NCBI RefSeq assembly: GCF_000281045.1
Contig: NW_008246118.1
Location: 296,127 to 360,126 of the forward strand
DNA length: 64,000 bases
Origin: Saprolegnia diclina VS20
Taxonomy: Eukaryota > Oomycota > Saprolegniomycetes > Saprolegniales > Saprolegniaceae
Reading direction: 5' to 3'
A program made the position numbers and the translations under genes. Below are positions 11,038 through 23,900 of this stretch, piece by piece. Every line of letters starts with the position of its first letter. Position 1 is the stretch's first letter. The notes below the pieces were generated by a model. It saw nothing but the letters and a program-made list of their open reading frames with translations. It did no database searches and was not told the origin of the DNA.

Positions 11038-11886
11038 CGTGCCCAACAGGGTGGTGTCTCCTCGAATTATGCCACATTGCCCATTTGCAAACCACCGACA
11101 GCATCTCATTGGCGGTATTTTAGCCAATCGTGCGTCGCCGGTTGAGACAACCCCGTCGTCCGAGTGATTTGGATGGAACCCGTGCGGATGGTACAATGTG
11201 CCTTTCATAAATCACGAATCGAGCTGCGAAGAGGACATTGTACACGTTAACGCAGACGGCAAGGGTCCGAACGGGGTAGACGTCGTACTCTCGTCTCTAT
11301 ATATCTGGAACTCGGATTACATCTTTACGGCTGACGTACACTGTACGTTGGCCAAATACAATTATGTATCCTAGCCCATCGAGCAGCTTACATGACAAGC
11401 TTATCTTGGGTCCAAGCAGGTGCGAAGTGGTTTGAACCTGCGCGTTGAGATTCTGCAAAGCGATTGAAGCATCAAACCAGATATCCCTTGGGTCGTGAGA
11501 TACACTGTACTCTTGTAGCTAGTGTACATGTTCTGGGAAGGACCGCTTGTCCTTATGGCTCGGCTCTTCTCGAGCTCGCGGACCCCAGTCCCTAAATTCC
11601 CTAGTGTTTCGCTGAATCATTATAAACAATCAAGCGAGGTACTAGGATAGGGTAGTAGCGCACAGAGACAACCCGAAACGCTTTTGTACTGCTGGTTGAG
11701 AGGACGGTGTCGAGTGGTGGGCACACTGACGTGTCAGGGTTGCGCGACGTGCACCACGCCCGCGAGAAAAGTATCTTTCTTGGCCTTGGATTGGTCAAAT
11801 TTCGTTTGTTTCAACCAATCCGATAAGAACATTCCATTGTGCCAAGCCGCATACAAATCTCAACTTGCAAAATCCACGGAGCGACG
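11038..11886. promoter_or_regulatory. Divergent intergenic region with two inverted CCAAT pairs
   Basis: This 849-bp AT-richer gap lies between the two pseudokinase genes. Near the minus-strand start, ATTGGC (11108-11113) faces GCCAAT (11123-11128). Near the plus-strand start, ATTGGT (11790-11795) faces ACCAAT (11814-11819), about 68 bp before the ATG. Nothing gene-like was seen in 11210-11780. Confidence 0.6.
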
Positions 11887-14800
11887 ATGATGATGGACGA
11901 GTACATCATCGGGCGACTGCTCTACGAGGAGCCGCATGGAGCGGTGCATAAGGTCCTCCATCGTCCGCAAGGAAGGTTCTTCTCCATGAGGGTCCTCGAC
12001 AAGGAGCGCATGAGCTTCGAGGACGAGATCGACATGCAGAACGAGCTCGAGGTGCTCAAGGTCCTGCACCATCCGCACATCCTCAACGTCCACGCCATCT
12101 TCGCCGAGGGCAGCCAGCTCTACATCGTCTGCGACCTCGTCGAAGGCGGCGATGTCTTTGATCGGCTTGTCGCCAAGGTCTGCTGGCGCCTGCACGGCCT
12201 CGCCTCATGCATCGTCTGCTAGGAGAGCTATTCGGAGCGCGAAGCCCGCGACTTGATCAAGACGCTGCTGGAAACCATCGCGTACTGTCATGACCAAGGC
12301 GTGGTGCATCGCAACCTCAAGGTACAGCCACCTGCAAATCATCCTAGGCTTCAGACAGTACATGCAGCCCGAGAGCATCAAGCTCACGAGCGTCCACGAC
12401 AACACGAACATCAAGCTCACCGACTTTAGCTTTGCCGCATCGGCGCACGAAGAGCACACGAGCATCTGCGGGGCGCCTGAGTACGCACCATGTACCTGGC
12501 GTTCGTCGACTCATGCGAAATGGTAGCTACGTCGCGCCCGAGATCCTCGCCAACGGCTCTTCGCACTCTCCTTACGGCGCACCCGTCGATGTGTGGGCCA
12601 TTGGCGTCGTGACGTACGTGCTTCTCTCAGGCTTCCTACCGTTCTACGGCGACGACCAAGACGCGATCTTTGCGAGCATCACCGCCGGGCAGTTTGAGTT
12701 TGACGGCAGCGACTGGGCCTCTATCTCGGCGATGGCCAAGGACTGCATCACGCAAATGCTCATTCACGATCCAAAGCAGCGCCCGACGGCCCGCGAGCTT
12801 CTTTCCCATCCCTGGATGACAAGCACTCAGGTCGACAGACTCTCACATTTCACTGCTTGACGCGTGTTGCAGGTCGCGTCCAAGCCCCTACGCGGTGCCC
12901 AGGAAGAGCTTCGCCGCCTCAATCTGCAGCGGAAATTCCGCGCTGCCGTGTTGACCGTCACGGCCACGGTCGCCCTCCAACGCGCGTTCTGCGCGGCTCC
13001 CGTCGCTCCAGTGCGACCTACGCTGCGGCGGCAGGGCTCTGTCGCTGTCCCGTATGTGGTCGAGCCCGAGTGTGCGAGTGCTGCCCTCCTCAAGAACTAC
13101 GCCATCAGCCCCAATGTGCTCAGCGAGGGCAAGGCGCTGGTCGTCCGCGAGGCCGTCGAAGTCGCGACCGGCGATCGCTACGCCGTCAAGTTTTATGAGA
13201 AAGACCTCATGACGTTCGAGGACGAGATCGACTTGAACCGCCAAGTGTCGGTGCTGCAGAGCATCGCGCACAAGAACGTCGAGCGTCTCCATCACTTCTA
13301 CGCTGAGAGCGACCACTACTGCCTCGTCACCGACCTCCCAGCGGGTGGCGACCTCTTTGAGCGCATCGTCGCCAAGGTACGATGATTATGCTCCATTGTT
13401 GTCACTCGACATCATGGCGCTAGGACAATGGGTACTCGGAACGTGACGCGCGCGCGTTGCTGCGAGAGCTCTTGAGCGGCGTCGCCCACCTCCATGCGAA
13501 AGGTGTAGTCCACCGCAACATCAAGGTACCGTCACTGAGACAAAGCACTTGCGCAGTCGTGTGGCTGTAGCCCGAAAGCATCTTTTTGCGGTCGCCAGAC
13601 GACGATATCGCCATGGTACTGACCAACTTTGGCCTCGCGACGCACGACGATGGGCGATTGACATGCGTCTGCGGCTCGTTGGAGTACGTGCTTTCGCTGT
13701 GAGAGTCGAGTTGGATCACAAAATCGACTAGCTACACGGCCCCCGAGGTCCTTGCCAACCGCCGACGCGCCACGCCCTACGGACCCCCCGTCGACATTTG
13801 GTCCATTGGCGTCCTCACGTACGTTCTCTTGAGCGGGTACCTTCCGTTCTATGGCAACGACCCGCCGAGTCTCGAAGCCTCCATCTCGCGCGGGACCTTT
13901 GTGTTTGACTCGCCGTACTGGGACGGAGTCACGGACGACGCCAAACGCATCATTTCGGCCATGCTCGTCGCCGACCCTGCCCACCGGTACCTTCTACCGT
14001 AGCTTCATACCTAACACCCGCGACCAGGGCCACGGCAGCGCAACTGCTCCAACACCCATGGTTCCACGCCGACCACGTACCACGTCCGAACCCACGACTT
14101 GAAATGGACTGGGATACGTAGGTTGCCGCGACGCCGTTGACAGCGGCCAAGGACGAGCTGCGCCGCGTTCTGCTCAAGCGCAAGTTCCGCTGCGTCGTGC
14201 GGACGGTCAAGGCCGCAATGACGCTCGCGCGTCTCGCCAAAGCGTCATCGTCGACGACGACGACGAGCGCCAGCTTCCACGCCAAGTACGTCCTCCATGA
14301 GCGCATCGGCCATGACGGCGTGGGCGTCCTCCACCGCGCTGCAACGATCGAGTCGTCGTCGCCCGTCCACGTCGTTCATTACGATACAAGTCGCCTCTCG
14401 GCCGATGCTATCGCGGGTGTCACGCGCGAAGTCGAATTGCTTCGGCGCCTCGACCACCCGCACACGATCAAGGTGCTCGACTACTTCGACGCCGAGCCCG
14501 ACGGCCTCTACCTCGTGCTCACGGCGGCGACCGGTGACCAGCTCTTTGACCGCATCGTCGACAAGGTACTCGCACTACAGTAGCAGCAGAAGTCGCACGG
14601 AGAGTAGGACTGCTACTCGGAGGCAGAAGCGCGCGCGCTGGTCAAGGTGCTGTTGCATGCTGTTCAGCACTGCCACCAAGCGGGCGTTGTGCACTCGAAT
14701 CTCAAGGTACAGGCGTCTTTTGAGATTGAGATACGACTTGCGTGTAGCCCGAAACAATTGTGCTCACCAAACCCGACGACGATACGTGGCTTGTGCTCAC

Positions 14801-15430
14801 TCGGTTTGGCCGGCCGCACGGCCGCGCCCTCGAGTAAGTCTTCTTCTCGATGGACGAGAACGACGCTTGACGAGTAAGAGTAGGTACGTGGCACCCGAGT
14901 CTCTCTTGCGCGTCATGCAACGCGACGGCGACGGCAAGTGCTTTGAGGAGGCGCCGGTCGACATTTGGAGCATCGGCATCGTTGCCTACGTCTTGCTCTG
15001 TGGCTACCTCCCCTTTCACGGCGCCAACCAGTTTCACCTCTTCAAGGCCATCAAACGCGGCAAGGTTCTCTTCGACGCGCCGTACTGGAGCGCCGTCTCG
15101 ATGGACGCTATGACCTTCATTTCCGCCGCACTCGTCGTCGATCCTGCCAGGCGGTGCGCTACCCTTCCAAAAATGCTGATGTCATCCACATGCGTAGGGC
15201 AACCATCGACGACTTGCTGGCGCACCCGTGGATGTGTGTACCGCAGGTGCCAACGACGTCGCTCGACATTGGCTCGGAGCTGCGCCGGCTCCAAGCTCGT
15301 CGCAAGCTCAAAGGCGTCATGTCGGCGGTCTGCCCTCTCTTGGGTGTGAGGTTTCTCAGCGGGTCTGTAGGTCAAGACGTCGGTCGTGCTCGGCCGGCTC
15401 TTCAGCTCCAAGCCCGTGGCGTCTGCATAA
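11887..15430 (+). CDS. Tandem triple pseudokinase of the CaM-kinase family
   Basis: Fifteen exons: 11887-12177, 12223-12321, 12368-12480, 12527-12830, 12873-13376, 13424-13525, 13571-13683, 13732-13986, 14028-14076, 14122-14565, 14608-14706, 14748-14833, 14884-15153, 15198-15327, 15371-15430; 972 residues with frame kept throughout. There are three kinase units, each ending in a CaMKII-like helix (ELRRLNLQRKFRAA, ELRRVLLKRKFRC, ELRRLQARRKLKG). All lack the catalytic Asp: unit 1 HRNLK (Asn128), unit 2 HRNIK (Asn469), unit 3 HSNLK (Asn789). The DFG site reads DFS (149-151), NFG (490-492) and RFG (810-812). The beta-3 Lys is Arg35 in unit 1, kept as Lys375 in unit 2, and apparently His696 in unit 3. 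APE motifs remain. Exons 5 and 10 each read without a break from one unit's tail into the next unit's N-lobe, which is direct evidence for one polypeptide. An in-frame upstream start at 11839 is only ATG-like if initiation there is non-AUG, so 11887 is used. Confidence 0.88.
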
Positions 15431-15469
15431 GAGAGCAACGACTCGAAACAAACATCGCAATAGCATTGG

Positions 15470-17107
<1,638 letters not shown>

Positions 17108-17842
17108 CGTGCTCTGGCATAAATTCGAGGATGGCAGAGCGGTCTCTGATTGGCCAAAAATAATCATATTGTCCTACAGTACTACAGTGCAGTGGGAGGA
17201 TATTGAAACTCCGAGCGACCGACGCTCGTGCGAGGCGTCGACGCGGCCAGAGCTCATCCAAGAAAGCACTTCATGCTTATGGTAGATACTTCTGCGTCTG
17301 CTGGACAGAGGGTTCAGACGCTCGGCTCGCGCGACGGTGGAAATACTGTAAAATTCAGCTGCGATTTTCACACATTTTTTCCAAATTGAAGCATGTGCCA
17401 TGTGACGTGGGCTCGACCGGCGGTGTTAATACTGTAAAGAAGTAAAAGGCGGAAGAACAAGGTGCGGCAAGGCGGGAGGCAGCGGCAACGGTGCTTGGGG
17501 CGAGCGCAAGCTACTCGGTGGCGCTGGCATCCTTGGTCATGATACTAATTCTCGCAAAGAGTTGCGTGTCGCCAGTGTCGACACAAGATACGCGCCTGTG
17601 ATTGGGTATGTGGTACCGGATCGGCGTCGGTGATTGGCCGACGTCTTGGATTGTGGCGTCGTGGGATGGAAAAACGCGCGCTGATTGGCTAAAAAGCCCA
17701 AACAATCCACTACGACCATAAAATAAAATATTACATACAAATAAAAAGATATTATATTACAATCGCGCTCATTGACAGTGTATTGGATTCCATACAGGGA
17801 AGGATAAAGCCACCACACTGCTATTTGCACGACGAAGAGACC
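17108..17842. promoter_or_regulatory. Divergent intergenic region between two kinases
   Basis: 735 bp without a gene. ATTGG (CCAAT on the minus strand) occurs at 17149-17153, 42 bp before the minus-strand kinase, and at 17601-17605, 17633-17637 and 17683-17687 before the plus-strand kinase. An A/T-rich tract fills about 17695-17765. AATACTGTAAA is repeated directly at 17342 and 17428. Confidence 0.5.
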
Positions 17843-19147
17843 ATGGGCGGAAGCAACTCGAAGCTGTGCTGCTGTGGCCGCGGCCCGCGCCCTGCCGAGG
17901 ACGAGGGCCATGCTGAGCCCAAGTCCCGCGACGTGCATGAGGCCACGGCCGCCGTCGACGGCCCGCTCGAGGACAGCGACAATCTCTCGACGCCGCCGCA
18001 GAGTCCGCGCGTCGACGACGAGTCGCTCTCGCCGGCGATCCAGTCGCGCCCGTCGCTCGTCTCGTCGCACCACTTTGCCGACATTTACGCCCTCGACGTC
18101 GACCAGAAGCTCGGCGAAGGTGCGACCGCTGTCGTATACGTGGCCACGAACAAGCGCAATGGGAAGCGCGTCGCGGTGAAGTGCTTTGAGAAGGCCAAGA
18201 TGGCGCAGAACGAGATCCGCGACCTCTTCATGGAGGTGGGCATCCTCAAGCTCATGAAGCACAAGAACGTGCTGCAGCTGCACGACTTTTTCGAAGAGCC
18301 CTCGCACTTCTTCATCGTCACGGACCTCCTCGAGGGCGGCGAGCTCTTTGACCGGATCGTCGAGAAGGAGTTCTACTCGGAGAAGGAGGCGCGCGACTTG
18401 ATCAAGACGCTTCTGGACGCGATCCAGTACCTCCACGACCTCAACGTTGTCCATCGCGACCTCAAGGTAGTCAACCTCTTCATTCTTCCTCGACGTCTCA
18501 CATGGTAGTAGCCCGAGAACATTCTGCTCACGTCGCGTGGCGACGACACGTCCATCAAGATTGCCGACTTTGGCTTTGCCAAGCAGGACTTTGAAGGCAA
18601 GCTCACCGACAAGTGCGGGTCGCCCGAGTACGCTCCTCTGGACCTGTAATATCGGTTGCTCATTCTCGGATGTAGCTACATTGCGCCCGAGATCCTCGCG
18701 CGGTCGTTCTACGGCAAGCAGGTCGACATTTGGTCGGCCGGGATCATCACGTACATCCTCCTCTGCGGCTACCCGCCCTTCTCGGGCAAGAACAACACGG
18801 TGCTCTTCAACAACATCAAATCCGGCCAGTTTGAGTTCGAGTCGCCCTACTGGGACGACGTGTCCAACGAGGCGAAGGCCTTTGTGCGCCGCATGCTCGT
18901 GGTCGACCCATCTGCGCGCGCGACCGTCGACGAGCTCCTCAACGACGTCTGGATCACGGGCGATGTCTCGGCCACGCCGCTCAACGGCGTCATGGACGAA
19001 CTGCGCCGCTTCAACGCGCGCCGCAAGTTCAAGGCCGCCGTCAAGACCGTGCAGGCCACCGTGTCGCTCCTCAACAACGCTCGCGCCCGGTCTGCGTCGA
19101 CGCCCATGACGCCGCCTGCCCGTGCCCCCACTGACGTCGTCGTCTAG
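17843..19147 (+). CDS. CaM-kinase-like Ser/Thr kinase
   Basis: Exons 17843-18466, 18512-18627 and 18676-19147; 403 residues. The start MGGSNSKLCCC was chosen over an upstream in-frame ATG-like codon at 17783 because it creates an N-myristoylation plus palmitoylation signal. A Ser/Pro-rich linker leads to an intact kinase domain: GEGATAVVY, VAVKCFEK, VVHRDLK, ADFGFAK, YIAPE and DIWSAGIITY. The CaMKII-like helix DELRRFNARRKFKAA lies about residue 335 onward and here has no intron. The tail is Ser/Pro-rich. Expected to be a membrane-anchored active kinase. Confidence 0.92.
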
Positions 19148-19638
19148 TGTATCTACTTAATCTAGCCCCAGTTTTGGCAATAGAACCTCTTCCAAGCTTC
19201 CATCTCGCGGTCCATTCTGTCATGTACTCCGCTTCCATGCGTCTGCCACAGCGTTTGCATGCGTCTTCCTGTCAGAAGCATGCGTCCGGCAGTCGTCCAT
19301 GCACGTGCTGCGCCTACTGCACGGTGTCACAGTCGAAGAATTCACCGCTGCGTCGGATTGTGGGTCAAGTGTTATAACACTGCCCACTACTGGACTCAAC
19401 GTACGGCTCTTCCGCGCGGCGAATGCTCTGCGATGCTGTCCTTAGCGTATACTGTCGATGCCCGCGTCTAGAAGGAGGCTGGTCGTCTCTTCCGGCAAGG
19501 TAGTCGCGACAGCACGTGGCGCGCAGCTTGCCACCCTTGGTTGTGGGCTGGATATAAATATGTGTTATAACATGGATGCGTCAGAGAGCGTTTACGTGGG
19601 ATGGTCGAGATCGCAATTTTTCGTTCGCCTTGAGAGCT
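19148..19638. promoter_or_regulatory. Promoter region of the following kinase, with palindromes and a TATA-like element
   Basis: 491 bp without a gene. GTGTTATAACAC at 19369-19380 is a perfect 12-bp palindrome. Its core recurs at 19562-19572 (GTGTTATAACA). A TATA-like GATATAAATA lies at 19551-19560, 79-88 bp before the ATG at 19639. Confidence 0.45.
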
Positions 19639-20827
19639 ATGGGCTGCGGCTTTTCCTGCGTCCGGCGGCCAGCGGGCCTCGGCGACGACGACGGTGACAA
19701 GGACGTGACGGACGTGGCCTCCGAGGTGGCCACGGAGGTCGAGCGCATGGACGACTCGAACGACGACCCGTCGCCGGGCTTCTTCCGCGAGCACTACACG
19801 CTCGGCGGCGTCCTCGGCGAAGGCAGCTACGCGATCGTCAAGAAGGCGCGGTCGCAGGCGACCGGAAAGCTCTGCGCCGTCAAGATCTTCAAGAAGGAGA
19901 CGCTCTCGGCGCAGGACGACGCCGACATCCTCTCCGAAGTCCGCATCTTGCGCAAGCTCAACCACCGCAACGTGCTCCGCCTCGTCGACTTTTACTCGGA
20001 GCCCAAGTACTACTACCTCGTGACCGAGTACGTCGAGGGCGGCGAGCTCTTTGAGCGGATCGCGCTCATGGTACGTTTGCTTGTCTTTGCATGTGGCTGC
20101 CTCACGCTACACCGCGACGTAGGAGTACTACTCGGAGAAGGAGGCGCGCGACTTGGTCAAGACGCTCCTCGAAGCGATCGCGTACTGCCACAGCGTCGGC
20201 GTCGTCCACCGCGACCTCAAGCCCGAGAACATCCTCATGACGTCCAAGGCCGACAACTCGGCCATCAAGATCGCGGACTTTGGCTTTGCCAAGCAGGACA
20301 CGAACGGCCTCTCGACGACGTGCGGGTCGCCCGAGTACGTGGCGCCCGAGATCATCTCGCGACCGGACGCGACGTACGGCAAGGCGGTCGACATTTGGTC
20401 GATTGGCGTCATCACGTACGTGCTCCTCGCGGGCTACACGCCCTTCCACGACCCGAACCAGAACATCCTCTTTGACAACATCGTCAACGGCCGCTTCTAC
20501 TTTTACGATCCGGACTGGAGCGAGGTGTCGCAGGACGCCAAGGACTTTGTCTCGCGCGCGCTCGAACTCGACCCCAAGGTGCGGCCGACCGCGCTCGACC
20601 TGCTCCAGGACCCGTGGATCGTCGGCCAGAACGTCTCGGCGCGCAACCTTGTCAGCGTCATGGAGAAGCTGCCGGACTTCAACAAGTCCCGGCGCAAGTT
20701 CAAGGCCGCGGTAACATGCAAATAGCTCCGACTGCCATCTTCTCACGGACCGTTGAAGTAGGTCCAGGCCACGATGCTTGTCAACCACCTACGCGCGCGC
20801 GACTCGGACGTATCGAAAGATATATAA
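19639..20827 (+). CDS. CaM-kinase-like Ser/Thr kinase
   Basis: Exons 19639-20070, 20123-20710 and 20762-20827; 361 residues. MGCGFSC at the N-terminus predicts dual acylation. All catalytic motifs are intact: GEGSYAIV, CAVKIFKK, VVHRDLKPEN, ADFGFAK, YVAPE and [10 protein letters not shown]. Exon 2 joins HRDLK to PEN without the intron that several paralogues have there. The tail SRRKFKAA then VQATML is the regulatory helix, interrupted by intron 20711-20761 and apparently three residues shorter than in the neighbours. Confidence 0.91.
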
Positions 20828-20949
20828 CTAGCCTTTTATAACTTGCTCGACTTCCTGTTGCATCGCGATTAGGGTTGCAGTTATTAGTGGCGTGCAATTA
20901 GCCACATCAAAACCTCCTGTTTACGTCAACTCTGGAATTCGATCGTAGC

Positions 20950-23900
20950 ATGCTCCGCCAACGGGTCGGTCGTCGGTCGAGCCACTGGCGCGTCGTCCAG
21001 CTGCAGAAGGCAGCGATGAGCACCGTGCAGATTGGTGGCATCTCGGTGCCCAAGGCCACGCCCAGCGTACGCTGCTTGCGTCGACCTTGCAGGACCACCC
21101 ACATGCATGTAGGAACCGCACTTGGTGCCCCGAGGCTTTGTGCCCAGCACGCTCTCGCAGGTAATACAGTCCGTCTCCTTCAGCGTAAACTCATGGCGCT
21201 CGCAGGAGTCATTGCAGCATCTTCGCTGGATGCTCCAGAAGGACGTGCTTCAGCAAGACATGTTCCTCATCGGGTACGTCGCCGCAGCGTTCGGTGAACC
21301 ACCTTGCTCCTGCGACAATGTAGCCCGCCCGGGCCGGCGCGCCGCCACCTCGCCTTGCAGTTTGCTGAGCTCTTGCAGCGCGAAGTCGAGTACGTGGCCA
21401 TTTCGCAGGACACGACCGAGTCGGACCTCAAGCAGGTGCACCATGCCTCCACCCAAACATTGAGCTTATGGCGGCGGGTAGCGTCGCGAGATCTCGGCCG
21501 GCGCCGCCATCTTTACCGACCAAGCGCCTGTCCGCGCTGCCATGCACGGCCGGCTCCTTATCCTCGACGGTACGCTTCCGCAGCGTCGTTGGTCACTCAT
21601 GGCTCGCAGGTCTCGAGAAGGCCGAGCGCAACGTGCTCCCGACGCTCAACAACCTCTTGGAGAACCGGTGGGCTCCATTTACTTCGCTATCCTATCGTTA
21701 TTACTTGTATCTACAGAGAGATGGCGCTCGAAGACGGTCGGTTCCTCATGAAGGCCGAGAGGTAAGAGCCTGTTGTCTGTTGCACTCTATAATCGCCTGC
21801 AGCTACGACGCGCTGCTGGCGGGAGGCCATACGGCCGAGGCCCTGGCCGCGCAAAACCTCGTGCGCGTCGATCCCGCGTTCCGGGTCATTGCCCTCGGGC
21901 TGCCCGTGCCGCCGTTTCCTGGGCGAACGCTCGACCCGCCGCTGCGATCGCGCTTCCAGGCCCGGCGCATCTCGCCGCCGTCGCCGGGCGTGCGCCTCGA
22001 AACTCTCTTGGCGTCCGTGCCATCTGCGTCGCTCCCGCTCACGGAGAAGCTCGTCGGGCTCCTCGAAGCCATCCATGTCGTCGAGGACATGACGACCCAT
22101 GGCCAGCGGCCCCCGCACCTCGCTTCGATCGAGCATGTCGTCGCTGTCGCCTCGGCGTTTCCATCGTCGGCGTCCGTGCGGGACGCTCTCCGGCGCGTTT
22201 TCCCCATTGAGCTCTGGACCGAGCACAAGGACGCCATGGAGCGAGTGCTCGACGCCTTCTTCCCAGCAGCAGCATCGTCGTCGTCATCGACATCGCCGAG
22301 CTACGCGCTGACTGCGACGGCGCCGCATGTGGCGGACCTCGTCGTTGGCCAAGACCCCGCAATCTCGGTCGCGTGCGGCGCCTTGGGCCCGAACATGGCG
22401 CCGATGCCGGGCTACGTGGAGGCGCCGGCCTACCACGATGTGCTCACGACGATGCTGCAGGTGCGCTTGCTCGACGTCACAGAGCGACGAAGAAGATCTG
22501 CGTAGGACCATGCGCTCGGGAAAGACGTGTGCCTTCTCGGGCCCAAGGGCAGTGGCAAGTCGGGCTTGGCGCGGCTGTTTGCACACCGGCTCGGGTACCC
22601 GTCCGAGCTGTTCACGCTCTTCAAGGACATGACGTCGCGCGATCTGTACCAGCGCCGGGCGACCGACGACCACGGCAACACGTACTGGGAAGATAGCCCG
22701 CTCGTACGTTGACGTCGGTCGAATCACAAGTGCTGAGAGACATGGTAGATGCACGCGGCCCGATACGGCCATGTCGCGATCCTCGACGGCGTCCATCGGC
22801 TCCACGGCGACACGCTGGCGACGCTCCAGCGCCTCATGCAGGACCGCGAGATCGACCTCGCGGACGGCGCCAAGTTCATTTCGGCCGACAAGTCGGACGG
22901 CGCAGTGCCCATCCACCCGGCCTTCCGCATCCTCTGCCTCGGCGACAGCACCGGCAAGGGCAAGTTCCCGTCCTGGCTCTCGTCCGAGAGTCTGGCCATG
23001 ATGACCTTTGCGCACGCTCCGGCGCTGTCCCGCACCGAGCTGCAGCACATGCTCACGTCCCTGAGCCCGTCGCTGCCGGCCGCCGTCACCTCGTACGCCC
23101 AGCTTGATTTGCGTGTCGAATGACGACGATGCGTAGGGTGCTCGTGGCCTTTTGGGACCAGGTGCAGGCGACGCCGGAGCTCTCACTCTCGCTGCGCCAG
23201 CTCCTGCGCATGGCCCGACGCCTCGATGCGTTCCCAGACACGGCCATGAATGACCTCGGCCCGGTCGTGCACGACACGATGATGACGACGTTTGTCGGCC
23301 CGAACTTGGCCAAGGCCATCCACCGGGCGCTGGACGCGTGCTACACGCCGCCACCGTCGTCGGTCTCAGCAGCCTCTTCCAGTGGTACCTACCCCCAATC
23401 GCCCAAGCTATTCGATTTTCATGCAAATCGGTAGAGGACGGTCTCTCGATCACTGCGTCGGAGACGCGCTTGACGATCGGCAACGTGACGTACCCGATCC
23501 CGAAGGCGCCGACCCGGCCAGAGCTCGTGCCGCAGCCGCTGTACTACGACATCCCCAAGCACACGCGCGTGATGCAAAACGTGCTGCAGGTACCAAGGAG
23601 TCGACCTCTCTCAGATAGTACCGATGAGGTGCTTAGGACATTGTGGCGGGGCAGCGCCACCTCTTGCTCATCGGCAACCAAGGCGTCGGGAAGAACAAGG
23701 TCGTCGACCGGCTCCTCCAGCTCATGCGTCAGGAGCGCGAGTACATCCAGCTCCACCGCGATGTACGTCCTTTGGTTTCTTATCCAAACACGCTCGACGA
23801 GACGTAGACGACGGTGCAAACGCTGACGCTCGTGCCGTCGCTGGCCGAGGGCAAGATCACGTGGGAAGACTCGCCGTTGGTGCGCGCGGTCAAGGAAGGC

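Noticed and set aside
11839-11886. Earlier in-frame start for the triple pseudokinase
   Set aside because: The codon at 11839 is not a convincing AUG and the added residues do not extend the kinase fold; 11887 opens with three consecutive ATGs.
11887-15430. Three separate kinase genes instead of one
   Set aside because: No stop, start or spacer lies between units; single exons bridge both unit junctions in frame.
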